Shown here piece by piece: positions 26,059 through 35,684 of a stretch of 64,000 nucleotides of DNA. The notes under the pieces were generated by a model. The model did no database searches and was not told the origin of the DNA. It worked only from the letters and a program-made list of their open reading frames with translations. The stretch is from contig JAFXAU010000021.1 of assembly GCA_017516865.1 (NCBI GenBank), positions 1 through 64,000 of the forward strand. The letters are read 5' to 3'. The position numbers and the translations under genes were made by a program. The stretch is from Bacteroidales bacterium. Lineage in GTDB: Bacteria; Bacteroidota; Bacteroidia; Bacteroidales; UBA1715. How positions within the stretch are numbered: the first letter of the stretch is position 1; each line of letters starts with the position of its first letter.

Positions 26059-28806
26059 TTACATTTTCACTATATGCTTTGTAGTAATTATACCGTCTTT
26101 AGTAACAATCTGCAAGAAATAAATTCCTGTCGGAAGAGCAGAAACATCAAGACGGACATTTGAACCATTTACGACATACGTTTTTACAATTCCGAATGTT
26201 CCAGAAATTGAGATTTTATGCAATGTGGCGGGAGATATTATCTCTATTTCGTCCACACATGGATTTGGATAAACTTTTGTTTCGATTGCAACAGAAGGGA
26301 TGTCTGTCTTTATCACTGACTTTTCGAAAGCAGCGATGGCTGCATTAAGGTCATCGACAGCTTGTTTCACTTCGGAAACCGTCAAACCAAATGTTTCATA
26401 CGAAGTCTGAGCAACCTCAACGGCGGCTGTCAAAGCATCTTTTGCATTTTGCGGATAATTACCTTTTTCGTTGCCTATAACAGCTTCATCAAGCATTTTT
26501 TCAGCTTTCTTTATAAGTTTTGACAAAGCTGTCTTGTCGCCGTACGCAGTATTTTGGAATGCAGATATTGCTTCAACCAAAGCAGTATTAGCTTCGTCAA
26601 TTTCATCGCGTGTCGCTTCGCTATTCGAATTCACGTCGGCTGCACTATTAATTGCCTCCACAAAAGCGTCAATAGCAGTCTGAGGATATTTTTCCGTAGT
26701 TGCCTTGGTATATAATACATTCGATGTCACCAGCGATGCTTCCAAATATGTTCTGTCCGAAGCCGACACCGAAATGCTTCTGCCAATTAGTGTAAATTCA
26801 TCTATCCAGAATTCTCCCACTCCCGACACTTCTTTCCATTGAAAACCTGTAACCTCGGTAACATACCCACTTGTTACAAAATCATCGGCAACGTCTTCCC
26901 ACGTTAATTCAATCAACGTCCAATCTTCGTGAGATTCAATGTTGTAAGTTTGATAAGAATAGTTTGCATTCTTTTTCGTTACTGTTTTTGTTTCGAGAAT
27001 ACATGCATCGCCTTTGTGATAGAATGAAAATCCCGTAGAACCGGTACAATTCAAAGGAGTTTCTGCCGCAAGATTGTTAAATCCGACTCCAACCCAGCCA
27101 GTTTTGTCCTCGGCAAAAGAGAAGGTGAAATTAACAGCCGTATCGGTGTCGTTTGCTCCGCCAGGAAGCATTTTATACGATTGAGTGGTTCCGTCGCTGT
27201 ACGAGTACCAATTTCCACCGAGAAGCGTAGCATTTCCCTCTTCACAATCAGCCAAAATTGTATTTCCACCAATTTCAAACACCTGATTTTCGACAGGATA
27301 CTTAACAATTTTTCCAAGTACTCCACCTTGAACGCTTTTTATAGATTCACCATTATATGAAACCGAAACAATCTCTCCTTGAGTAATTTCAACACCTGAC
27401 AAATCCAACGAAATTGTTGACCCAGAAACCGTCATACCCGAAATGGCATTTTCCTGCAATTTTCCACCAACATATATTGAAAAACCGCTATAATCTGTTA
27501 TAGTTTCATCCAAGCTCTTAGAACACGATAATTCCAAAGTTTCTCCATCAGTTGAAGCAGAAGAAACAATCGGATTTACAATGATTTGCTGTGCACCGCC
27601 TTCCATATCGAAGAAATTAGCCGCATTCCCCGATGCAACCAACAAATACAACACTTGCAGTGTTGGAGAATAATACGGACTTTCGGTATTTTTTTTAAGA
27701 CGGTCATAATAAATGTCAAGATTACCAAGCAATGTTGCATCGCCCATCAATGCACAGGCATAACCACCGACAAAAGCAGACTGGCCACCACTATTTTTAT
27801 ATTCAAGTGCTTCGTAGTCATCGGCGGCAAGATTTGAATAATATCCTGCTTTCATCGGATTTTCCATAATATCCTGTGCCTTCATCATGGCAACAGTTTT
27901 GTCCATCATAGATTTGCTACTTTCGTTTCCGTACCACAAATAATCCCAAGCCACACGCCACGGAGTACGACAAGCGTCCCAGCCATAGTCGGGGGACGAT
28001 TTATCATTTCCACGCACTGCTGGTGATCCATCCCAATTGCTCCAATTAGGCCACAATCCCGCACGTTGAGATTTCTCCAAAAATGTGTGACTGTCATCGT
28101 ATACTTTTTTCCAATCACGTTTCTCTGAAAAATCGAATTCGCTCTGAGCCTGGTCAAATACACCAACCGATGCGACAGTAAAGTAACATGCGTTAGCAAT
28201 GCTGTTCCAACTGTCTCCAGGATTGAATACTTTTAAATCTTTTCCATCAACTGTATGAGTACCAACCTCTTTTTCATAAATTGCCTTTAAAAGTTTTTCG
28301 GCCTCTTCGGCATATACATATTCTGAAGAATTTCCCCATTGTTTTGCAGCCAAACACAACGCTAACGCAACGTCCAAATCAGCATCGGTTGCGGCATTAT
28401 AAGAATTTATTGATTCAAACCCTTGTATTTTCCAATTCATCAGACCATTACCATTGCTCCATTTTTTGTAATACGCATATAATTTATCGAAATGGTCCTG
28501 ACAAAAATCATTGGTTTCGTTTGCCATATACACATAAATAAGCATACCATATCCAATTCCCTCGGAAACTGTGTATGTCTCGTCATCGAAGCGGATTCTG
28601 CCGTATTTTCCGTCAGAACTTTCTCTATACATTGTTTTATTCCATGACACAAATTTTGACTGAATCTTTGCGACATCAGGATTTGAGGCGGTAATTCCAT
28701 GGGGATACTCATAACCTTTTGTCTCTGCCACTGGGAACGGGAAACATTGTCCGAAACAAATAAATGTTGAAACAACTGCAATTCCCATTAAAATAAGTTT
28801 TTTCAT
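26059..28806 (-). CDS. secreted GH8 glycosidase with FIVAR-like repeats and T9SS tail
   Basis: A 915-aa extracellular enzyme of glycoside hydrolase family 8, which cleaves beta-1,4-glucan, xylan or chitosan by inversion. After a signal peptide (about 1-20) the catalytic domain runs to about residue 400, with SEGIGYGML (Glu82, general acid) and TDADLDVALAL (Asp141/Asp143). A bacterial Ig-like segment follows, then a jelly-roll carbohydrate-binding-like domain (about 510-660). Two helical FIVAR-like repeats come next (about 680-840). The last 75 residues, starting VYPNPCVDEIEI, are a T9SS type A sorting domain. The ATG at 28806 gives the signal peptide. The gene has its own promoter and terminator. 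A paralogue lies upstream on the same strand. Confidence 0.9.
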   Translation of the reverse strand: MKKLILMGIAVVSTFICFGQCFPFPVAETKGYEYPHGITASNPDVAKIQSKFVSWNKTMYRESSDGKYGRIRFDDETYTVSEGIGYGMLIYVYMANETNDFCQDHFDKLYAYYKKWSNGNGLMNWKIQGFESINSYNAATDADLDVALALCLAAKQWGNSSEYVYAEEAEKLLKAIYEKEVGTHTVDGKDLKVFNPGDSWNSIANACYFTVASVGVFDQAQSEFDFSEKRDWKKVYDDSHTFLEKSQRAGLWPNWSNWDGSPAVRGNDKSSPDYGWDACRTPWRVAWDYLWYGNESSKSMMDKTVAMMKAQDIMENPMKAGYYSNLAADDYEALEYKNSGGQSAFVGGYACALMGDATLLGNLDIYYDRLKKNTESPYYSPTLQVLYLLVASGNAANFFDMEGGAQQIIVNPIVSSASTDGETLELSCSKSLDETITDYSGFSIYVGGKLQENAISGMTVSGSTISLDLSGVEITQGEIVSVSYNGESIKSVQGGVLGKIVKYPVENQVFEIGGNTILADCEEGNATLLGGNWYSYSDGTTQSYKMLPGGANDTDTAVNFTFSFAEDKTGWVGVGFNNLAAETPLNCTGSTGFSFYHKGDACILETKTVTKKNANYSYQTYNIESHEDWTLIELTWEDVADDFVTSGYVTEVTGFQWKEVSGVGEFWIDEFTLIGRSISVSASDRTYLEASLVTSNVLYTKATTEKYPQTAIDAFVEAINSAADVNSNSEATRDEIDEANTALVEAISAFQNTAYGDKTALSKLIKKAEKMLDEAVIGNEKGNYPQNAKDALTAAVEVAQTSYETFGLTVSEVKQAVDDLNAAIAAFEKSVIKTDIPSVAIETKVYPNPCVDEIEIISPATLHKISISGTFGIVKTYVVNGSNVRLDVSALPTGIYFLQIVTKDGIITTKHIVKM

Positions 28807-28845
28807 TACACAAATTTTATATATTGGACACATTTTTTCTTGCTA

Positions 28846-28877
28846 CAAAAAAACGATATTTAGTTTAATTCAACAAA
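28846..28877 (-). promoter_or_regulatory. promoter of the first GH8 gene
   Basis: On the minus strand TTTTTTTG (28846-28853, one mismatch to TAnnTTTG) has TTTG (28874-28877) 20 nt upstream. Leader of about 33 nt. Confidence 0.5.
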
Positions 28878-29015
28878 GAAAAATTCGGTTATTTTTCATA
28901 GTGTAACCTATACACTAACACTTCTCTACACCTATATTTATCAACAAAATGCGAAAAAAATTTTTAAAAACTTTATTTCTCTCCATAACAAGAAAAATAA
29001 ACATTTTGCGAAAAA

Positions 29016-29051
29016 GAAATGCCGACAAACTTCAATATTCATCGGCATTTC
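29016..29051 (-). terminator. terminator of the second GH8 gene
   Basis: A 10-bp stem (29016-29025 with 29042-29051) with a T-rich tail on the minus strand, 26 nt past the stop codon. Confidence 0.75.
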
Positions 29052-29076
29052 AAAATGTGTACTCTATACAATATGT

Positions 29077-32000
29077 CTATTTTTTCACGAAGGACATCAC
29101 TTTTACCGTTCCATTTTCGAAGAAAATTTGAAGAGAATAAACTCCATTCGCAAGACGAGAAACTTCAATTTGGCTGGAAGTATTATCAATTTCCGAACTG
29201 TATTTCACGCCGTTCATGCCAACAATGTTCACTTTTGCAATCGTATTCGAAGATTCTATAGAAAGAACGTCCGTACAAGGATTTGGATAAATTGCCAAAG
29301 CAAATTCAACATCGTCGACAGCAGTTGAAGTAACCTTCGACAACATATACACATTGTAAGCAGCTTTAAGAGAACTTAGTCGTATATCCACAAGCGATTG
29401 CGAAGCCGATTCGTTTTCGTAAGCTGTTTTTGCTGTTTTCAGAGTATTCTCCAATGAAGTTCTTTTTGATGGCGAATATTGACCAACTTGGGTTCCTGCT
29501 TCGGTTGTGTTCAAAATCTGAGTTGCAACGTCAATCATCTCTTTCAATTCAGATTTATCTACAATAACAAGTACCGATGCTTTAAATGTACTAATTGCCG
29601 TATTCAACGCATCAATAGCCGAATTCATTTCTGTTTCTGTCAAACCAACTTTGTTGTATACCGTTTGGGCACTTGCAATGGCAGCGTCCAAATCGTCTTT
29701 TGCCGACTGAGGATAATCACCGTTGGCAGTACCAATAGGAGCATTGTTGCTCAACACAGTAGCAGTTGCGATTGCTTTCGACAGCGGACTCTTGTCGGCG
29801 TATGCAGTAGCCTTGAATGTAGCTATCGCTTGAATCAATGTTGAATTTGCACTACTAACTTGATCTTCAGTTGCCGAAGAATTCATGTTTACAGTTCCAG
29901 CAGCTACAATCGCATTATATAAAGCTGTGATTGCAGATTCCGGATATTGATCAGTCGTAGCACCACCATACAATGTGTTTGCAGTGGCGATAGTCGCCTC
30001 CAATGCAGATTTGTCAACCCCGCCAGCATCGATAGTTTTACCCATCAATACCACTTCGTCAATATAGAATTCTCCAGTTCCCGAAGTTACTTTCCACTGG
30101 AATTTGGTGATTTTTGAACAAAGATTTTGAGAGACAAAATCAATGTTACCTCCTTCGCCCCAACCTGGACCACTAACATTTTCCCACTCAACCGTCACAG
30201 GTGTCCACGATGCATGAGATTCTACATTAACAACATGATAACTATAATCTGAAATCACAGATGTGCCAATCTCCAAAGTTGCAGCACTACCTTTATGATA
30301 GAATGTTATACCTGTTGAACCGCTGAAATCGTATGCAGTTCCTTCTTCTAATATATTGAATCCCATACCAGCATAATCAGTCACAGTGTTGTATGTAAAA
30401 TGTGCCGAGTGAGCTGTGGAGTTTGCTCCGCCTGAAACAATTTCGTACGATTGCGTTCCATTTCCGACATATGAAAACCACGTTCCACCAAGCAAGGTAA
30501 CATCTTCATTTTCACAATCGGCAAGCAACGTACTTCCGCCAGAGACTTTATTTTTAACTGGGAATAAAGCTGTTTTGCCAAGTACGCCATCTTCTTCGCT
30601 CAATAAATAATCACCCTCGTATGAAATAGAAATTCCGTCAGTCGATTCAATCGTAATATTTTTCAAATTAAGCGTAATTGTTTTTCCCGAAACCGACATG
30701 CCTGAAATCACATTCGATTTTTTAGTTCCGTTTTGGTACAATGAAAATCCATTGTAATTAGACGAAGATTTCAACGCTTTTGAACTTGTGAGTACAACCG
30801 AATTTCCATCTGTAGTAGCAGCTGTAATTACAGGATTCACAACTGCACCTCCATTGTCGCAATCGAAGAAGTTTGCCGCATTTCCCGACAATGTGAGCAT
30901 ATACAACACTTGAAGTGTTTGAGCATAATATGCCTGACCTGTTTTTGAATTTATACTGCTATTGTATGTATCCAGACTACTTTGATGTTCAGAATCTATC
31001 ATCAACGCACAGGCAATGCTACCAGTCCATGCTACATTACCTGAAGTATAACGCTGGTCTGTAGGAGTAGTAGGAATATTTAAAGAAGAATAATCACTCC
31101 CGTCAAGACCTGCTAAATATCCTATACTTGCATTATTGTACCAATTTTTTGCTTTTAACATTTCGATGGTCTTGTTCAACATTTTCTTGCTACTTTCGTT
31201 GCCATACCAAATATAATCCCAGGCAACTCTCCACGGCACACGGCAGGCATCCCAGCCAAATGTAACCTCATCGAAAGCTTCTTTTGTCCCTGCCGTAATC
31301 CATGGGCGCTTTTGTGGATCGAAATTAGTGCCCCAGTTTGTCCAGTTTGGCCAAACGCCTAAACGCTGCGATTTTTCCAAATAAACATGACCGTCTTCAT
31401 AAACTTTCTGCCAGTCTTTTGTCGTTGTAAAGCCTAAATCTTCCTGAGCCTGTGCAAATACGCCGACCGATGCCTGCGTAAAATAACATGGATTTCCGTT
31501 GTCGTTCCATGAATCACCTGGTTTGAAAAATCTATAACCGTTTGTCGACCAAGTTTCGTAATTGTAAATGTTCTTCAATATAGTTTCAGCTTCGTTTGCA
31601 TATACATATTTCGACGAAGACTCCCATTGCTTTGCCGCAAGACAAAGTGCAAGTCCAACATCCAAATCAGCATCGGTTGCACCGCCACTTCCATCACTTG
31701 CTATAGAGCTGAACCCTGTAATCTTCCAGTTCATCAATCCTTTATTATCGCTCCATCTTTTATAATATGAATATAATTTATCAAAATGGTCTTGGCATTG
31801 TGTATTTGTTTCGTTTGCCATATACACGTATATCAACATTCCGTAAGCAATACCTTCGCTTACAGTTTTGTCATCGTTTCCTGGGTCATATTTGATACGA
31901 GCCAAATCACCACTTTCCTCATACATCGCAGATTCCCATGCCTTAAATTTTTGTTGAATTTTGTCATTTGAGGCATTAGTCGGAACAATTCCATACGGAT

Positions 32001-32097
32001 ATTTATATCCGCTTTCGTTCATTGGGAACGGGAAATTCTGCGAGAATGCCAACAAGCTCAGCATCACACCCACTACTGATACAAGAAATTTTTTCAT
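29077..32097 (-). CDS. secreted GH8 glycosidase paralogue with three FIVAR-like repeats and T9SS tail
   Basis: A 1006-aa paralogue of the gene 270 bp downstream, with the same order of parts: signal peptide, GH8 catalytic domain (SEGIAYGML and TDADLDVGLAL), Ig-like segment, jelly-roll carbohydrate-binding-like domain, helical FIVAR-like repeats and a T9SS sorting domain beginning IYPNPCTDVLSI. It carries three FIVAR-like repeats where the other has two. The catalytic domain is longer by short insertions. The pair looks like a tandem duplication followed by divergence, since identity is clear in the catalytic domain and low in the tail. Substrate probably cellulose or a related beta-glucan, by family. 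Confidence 0.9.
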   Translation of the reverse strand: MKKFLVSVVGVMLSLLAFSQNFPFPMNESGYKYPYGIVPTNASNDKIQQKFKAWESAMYEESGDLARIKYDPGNDDKTVSEGIAYGMLIYVYMANETNTQCQDHFDKLYSYYKRWSDNKGLMNWKITGFSSIASDGSGGATDADLDVGLALCLAAKQWESSSKYVYANEAETILKNIYNYETWSTNGYRFFKPGDSWNDNGNPCYFTQASVGVFAQAQEDLGFTTTKDWQKVYEDGHVYLEKSQRLGVWPNWTNWGTNFDPQKRPWITAGTKEAFDEVTFGWDACRVPWRVAWDYIWYGNESSKKMLNKTIEMLKAKNWYNNASIGYLAGLDGSDYSSLNIPTTPTDQRYTSGNVAWTGSIACALMIDSEHQSSLDTYNSSINSKTGQAYYAQTLQVLYMLTLSGNAANFFDCDNGGAVVNPVITAATTDGNSVVLTSSKALKSSSNYNGFSLYQNGTKKSNVISGMSVSGKTITLNLKNITIESTDGISISYEGDYLLSEEDGVLGKTALFPVKNKVSGGSTLLADCENEDVTLLGGTWFSYVGNGTQSYEIVSGGANSTAHSAHFTYNTVTDYAGMGFNILEEGTAYDFSGSTGITFYHKGSAATLEIGTSVISDYSYHVVNVESHASWTPVTVEWENVSGPGWGEGGNIDFVSQNLCSKITKFQWKVTSGTGEFYIDEVVLMGKTIDAGGVDKSALEATIATANTLYGGATTDQYPESAITALYNAIVAAGTVNMNSSATEDQVSSANSTLIQAIATFKATAYADKSPLSKAIATATVLSNNAPIGTANGDYPQSAKDDLDAAIASAQTVYNKVGLTETEMNSAIDALNTAISTFKASVLVIVDKSELKEMIDVATQILNTTEAGTQVGQYSPSKRTSLENTLKTAKTAYENESASQSLVDIRLSSLKAAYNVYMLSKVTSTAVDDVEFALAIYPNPCTDVLSIESSNTIAKVNIVGMNGVKYSSEIDNTSSQIEVSRLANGVYSLQIFFENGTVKVMSFVKK

Positions 32098-32168
32098 TAC
32101 GTTTTATTTAAATTAGACTTACTTTACTTATGACAATCAAAAAACCAAAACCCGACACAAAAATCAGT

Positions 32169-33089
32169 TTATCTCTGTAAATTTTTCGAAATAAAGTATT
32201 CTATTTTCGTACGGAGAGCTTCATCTGAAATTTTTTGTAACACATCGCCCGCAAATCCTGTCACCAAAAGATGCATAGCCGTAACTTTGTCGATTCCGCG
32301 AGCCTGCATGTACCACAATGCTTCTTCGTCGATTTGTCCTGTGCTACTACCATGGTTGCAGACCACGTCGTCGGCATAAATTTCCAACTGTGGTTCGCTA
32401 TGGATTCGGGCATTGGCAGACAAAAGAATATTTCTATTCTGCTGTCGCGCCGTGGTTTTCTGGGCACCTTTCGCCACATACACTAAACCAGAAAATGCTC
32501 CAGACGCAGAATCATCGGCTATGCCACGGAACAGTTCTTCGGTTTCGCACAGCGGACTATTGTGGTTCACACGGGTATTGATTGAATATTCGTTGTTTTC
32601 GACCGGGAAAAACACGCCGAACAAATCGGTGTTGGCATTCTCGCCGTCTTTGTCTATAAACAACTGTATTCCATTTTGTTTCCCCGAAAGTTGAAAATAT
32701 CCTCCCCTATACGTTGAATTTCGTGCCTGACAAACAATAATGTTCTGTTTTGAAGTTGTCATTTGCAAAACCATTTGTTCGCAAAAGGAATTTTCGTCAC
32801 AAGAAATATGCACATCGCTTGCCGACTCGGTTTCGTAGCAAGTATAAAGCGATATTTCCGCATTTTTTGCTATATGTACGACATACGAAAACGCACGCAC
32901 GTCAAGAAAACAAAGGCACACACGTTTCTTCCCTTCCAACACTATGCTGTTTGCCGAACCGTTAATTTTTCCGTCAGAAAACACATAGAGCGCATCAAAG
33001 GAAAGTTTTTCGGGAAAACATTCCGCAATTATTTCTTGTACGCGTGGATTTACAAAGTCTCCCATTCCGAACTGTTTTTCGTAATCCAT
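32169..33089 (-). CDS. sufD: Fe-S cluster assembly protein SufD
   Basis: A 306-aa member of the SufBCD scaffold that builds iron-sulfur clusters, paralogous to SufB. The C-terminal signature CNHGSSTGQIDEEALWYMQARGID is present (shown here in parts: CNHGSSTGQIDEE, then ALWYMQARGID), with a beta-helix body. It is shorter than the usual 400-plus residues and lacks much of the N-terminal helical domain. The start at 33089 overlaps sufC by 40 bp; an internal ATG at 33065 would cut this to 16 bp. Confidence 0.9.
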   Translation of the reverse strand: MDYEKQFGMGDFVNPRVQEIIAECFPEKLSFDALYVFSDGKINGSANSIVLEGKKRVCLCFLDVRAFSYVVHIAKNAEISLYTCYETESASDVHISCDENSFCEQMVLQMTTSKQNIIVCQARNSTYRGGYFQLSGKQNGIQLFIDKDGENANTDLFGVFFPVENNEYSINTRVNHNSPLCETEELFRGIADDSASGAFSGLVYVAKGAQKTTARQQNRNILLSANARIHSEPQLEIYADDVVCNHGSSTGQIDEEALWYMQARGIDKVTAMHLLVTGFAGDVLQKISDEALRTKIEYFISKNLQR

Positions 33090-33814
33090 TCGTAGCCTTT
33101 TTCCTCCAATTCGAGGGCAAGGTTTTTATCGCCAGTTTTTATAATTCGTCCGTCATACAACACATGTACGACATCGGGGACAATATAATCAAGCAGACGC
33201 TGATAGTGGGTAATCACAATATACGCATTATCAGGGGTTTTGAGTTTATTCACACCATCGGAAACAATACGGAGTGCGTCGATATCAAGACCGCTGTCGG
33301 TTTCGTCGAGAATGGCGAGTTTCGGTTCCAACATTGCCATTTGGAAAATGTCGTTTTTCTTTTTCTCTCCGCCAGAATAGCCTTCGTTCACCGAACGACC
33401 CGAAAGTTTGCTCGGCAAACCGACAAGTTCGCTGTTCTTTTTCATTTTCTGCAAAAATTCCGTCGGCGACGGAGGTTCAGTACCAAGATACGCACATTTT
33501 GCCTCGATGGCGGCTTTCATAAAATTCGTCATCGAAATACCTGGAATTTCAACTGGATACTGAAAAGCAAGAAACAAACCTTCACACGCACGTTGATCGG
33601 CAGAAAGTTTCAACAAATCTTTCCCGTTGAAAAGCACCTCGCCTTCGGTAACTTCGTATATATCGCGGCCGGCAAGCACACTCGACAGCGTACTTTTTCC
33701 CGAACCGTTCGGACCCATTATCGCATGAATCTCGCCTGGTTTCACCGTCAAATTGATTCCCTTCAGAATCTCCTTGCCGTCGACGGACGCATGTAAATTT
33801 TTAATCGTCAGCAT
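33050..33814 (-). CDS. sufC: Fe-S cluster assembly ATPase SufC
   Basis: The 254-aa ABC ATPase of the SufBCD complex. Walker A is GPNGSGKST, the signature region is the SufC-specific YSGGEKKKNDIFQMAML, and Walker B is LAILDETDSGLDIDAL. The start at 33814 is chosen because a -7 box at 33833-33840 lies inside the longer frame. SufD follows with overlap. sufC is separated from sufB by a GH16 gene of opposite orientation and the HEAT-like gene, so it needs this private promoter. Confidence 0.95.
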   Translation of the reverse strand: MLTIKNLHASVDGKEILKGINLTVKPGEIHAIMGPNGSGKSTLSSVLAGRDIYEVTEGEVLFNGKDLLKLSADQRACEGLFLAFQYPVEIPGISMTNFMKAAIEAKCAYLGTEPPSPTEFLQKMKKNSELVGLPSKLSGRSVNEGYSGGEKKKNDIFQMAMLEPKLAILDETDSGLDIDALRIVSDGVNKLKTPDNAYIVITHYQRLLDYIVPDVVHVLYDGRIIKTGDKNLALELEEKGYEWITKNSSEWETL

Positions 33815-33832
33815 TCTTATTCCTTTTGCTTG

Positions 33833-33840
33833 CAAAAATA
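33833..33840 (-). promoter_or_regulatory. -7 box of sufCD
   Basis: TATTTTTG on the minus strand matches TAnnTTTG; transcription would begin about 12 nt before the sufC ATG. No good -33 box. Confidence 0.55.
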
Positions 33841-33881
33841 CGATAAAATAAAATGAATTTGTCGAAATTACCACGATTTGA

Positions 33882-33912
33882 TTTGTCGCTATCGAATTTA
33901 TTTATATCTTCA
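33882..33912 (+). promoter_or_regulatory. possible promoter of the GH16 gene
   Basis: TTTG (33882-33885) is followed after 19 nt by TATCTTCA (33905-33912), which has two mismatches to TAnnTTTG. Divergent from the sufCD promoter. Confidence 0.35.
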
Positions 33913-33936
33913 CGAAAATTTCTAGATTGAATTTCT

Positions 33937-35145
33937 ATGAAAAACTTTTCTTTGATTGCTCTTTTTGCAATGTTTTCCCTGATGATGGCCAGTTGTGGCA
34001 AAGATAAAGAAGATGTCAAACCTCAATATGCCATAGCATTTGACTTACAAGGTAAAGGTTCAGCAATCGACACCCTGTATGTCGAAGACGGGGCGCTCAT
34101 TGTTGCTCCAGCAGAACCGACTGATGAATTCTATATTTTCGAAGGTTGGTATAAAGATGCCGCAGCAACAATTCCTTGGGATTTCGAAAACGATATTGTA
34201 ACGGACAATACTACTCTGTATGCTAAATGGGTAACCGTTGGCGTTCGGTCTGTATTTTTTAACACAAATGGATTAGTTACTGTACCTAAAATTACTGTTG
34301 AAAGTGGATCCTTAATTACCGCACCAGACGAACCAACCAGCGAAGACTATTATTTTGACGGCTGGTATAAAGAACAAAAATGTTTAAACAAATGGGATTT
34401 TGCAACAGACATAGTCACAAAAAACACAACTCTTTTCGCGAAATGGAATCCTAAATACAAATACTACGGAGCTGAGTTGTATTCTACAGGAACATTCAAA
34501 TATGGTCGCTTCGAGGCACGAATGAAAATGGCGTATGCACCTGGCTGCATCAGTTCAATGTTCTTATACTACAATGAATCCGACAATACAAGCAGTCCGC
34601 TTTGGAACGAGATTGACATTGAAGTCATCGGGAAAGATTCACAAAGATTCCAATCGAACATCATTACAGGAAAGAAAGGTGCTCAAATCACAAGCGAGCA
34701 GATGCTTTCGCCTGGATTTGTCTTAGACAGCGACTATCACGTATACACAATAGAATGGACTCCTGAATATGTTGCATGGTTAGTTGACGGTGTAGAATTG
34801 AGAAAAACAGAGCTTGGTGCAGGTAAAGAACAAGTGGAAGACCTCATCAAAGAACAAAGCCTCAGATTCAATTTGTGGGCAAATTCGTCTACCGGCTGGG
34901 TGGGAAAAATGACGCACGTCAACATTCCAATCACGCAATACATTGACTACATCACTGTATATAATTATGACACTGAGACAAAGGAATTTTCAGAGCTTTG
35001 GAAAGATGACTTTGACTCATTTAATTCCAACCGTTGGAAAAAAGGAAACTGGAAAATGGATTTGGTAACAGAAAATCCGAGCAATGTTGTCATTGAAGAC
35101 GGCAAGCTACTTTTGAAACTCACGAAAGAAGAGATTTCGTATTAG
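33937..35145 (+). CDS. GH16 family beta-glucanase-like lipoprotein with two InlB-type repeats
   Basis: A 402-aa surface lipoprotein. The signal has lipobox MASC. Two repeats of the InlB/Flg_new type follow (about 27-95 and 99-170), each ending in the pattern TTLYAKW or TTLFAKW. The rest is a GH16 catalytic domain (laminarinase/lichenase fold). Its active site is NEIDIEVIG with Glu225, Asp227 and Glu229. YGRFEARMKMA and YTIEWTPEYVAWLVDG are also typical. The expected last strand, WKDDFDSFNSNRWKKGNW, resembles a circularly permuted or repeated GH16 N-terminal strand. Lies in the middle of the suf locus in the opposite direction and overlaps the HEAT-like gene stop by four bases. Confidence 0.88.
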   Translation: MKNFSLIALFAMFSLMMASCGKDKEDVKPQYAIAFDLQGKGSAIDTLYVEDGALIVAPAEPTDEFYIFEGWYKDAAATIPWDFENDIVTDNTTLYAKWVTVGVRSVFFNTNGLVTVPKITVESGSLITAPDEPTSEDYYFDGWYKEQKCLNKWDFATDIVTKNTTLFAKWNPKYKYYGAELYSTGTFKYGRFEARMKMAYAPGCISSMFLYYNESDNTSSPLWNEIDIEVIGKDSQRFQSNIITGKKGAQITSEQMLSPGFVLDSDYHVYTIEWTPEYVAWLVDGVELRKTELGAGKEQVEDLIKEQSLRFNLWANSSTGWVGKMTHVNIPITQYIDYITVYNYDTETKEFSELWKDDFDSFNSNRWKKGNWKMDLVTENPSNVVIEDGKLLLKLTKEEISY

Positions 35146-35669
35146 TCAACGGCATATTTCTTTAAGATTTTCCCGGCTCTGTTCTTCCCTCCGGTTGACA
35201 GATACGGGAAAATTTCTTTTATAACCAACACTACTTCCTCGCGAATCTCGGGTTCAGTTTCGGCAATTTTGTCAATAATTGACATAGCATGAGTCTTTAC
35301 GCCTACGGGTATTGTCATATCGGTCAAGACATTGATGCAGAAATCCAACAAAAGACCAAGTTTTTCAATCTGCCAACTGGGAGTAATGACGATTAGACGA
35401 AGGACTAAACGGAGCAAACCGCTTCGTTTTATATAAGGCAGAATTTCAACGAGTTCGTCCAATCGATTTTCCAATGTATGTTTATGACTGTCAACATAAT
35501 GATTAAGAATCCAACACGTATAAAATGCCTCGGGCTCGTTATTTGATACAACAATCCGAAAAACATCGTCAACCGAAATTTCGCCAGATTCAATCAAGGC
35601 AACTTTTTCGGTCATATTTAAATATATGCCTTCTTCGTTGATTTGGGAAATGAATTCAGCAGGAGTCAT
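35142..35669 (-). CDS. HEAT-like helical protein of unknown function
   Basis: A 175-aa all-helical protein with repeating helical pairs (LDELVEILPYIKRSGLLRLVLRLI, given here as LDELVEILPYIKRSGLLR; KTHAMSIIDKIAETEPEI; REEVVLVIKEIFPYL), as in HEAT-type proteins. It ends in a basic GGKNRAGKILKKYAVD. It starts 15 bp after the sufB stop and is probably co-transcribed. I recognise no named family. Its position could suggest an Fe-S accessory role, but this is a guess. Confidence 0.7.
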   Translation of the reverse strand: MTPAEFISQINEEGIYLNMTEKVALIESGEISVDDVFRIVVSNNEPEAFYTCWILNHYVDSHKHTLENRLDELVEILPYIKRSGLLRLVLRLIVITPSWQIEKLGLLLDFCINVLTDMTIPVGVKTHAMSIIDKIAETEPEIREEVVLVIKEIFPYLSTGGKNRAGKILKKYAVD

Positions 35670-35684
35670 ACTTTTGGCTTTGGT

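Noticed and set aside
33814..33874. longer start for sufC
   Set aside because: It would begin upstream of the -7 box at 33833-33840, and the extra residues are not typical of SufC.
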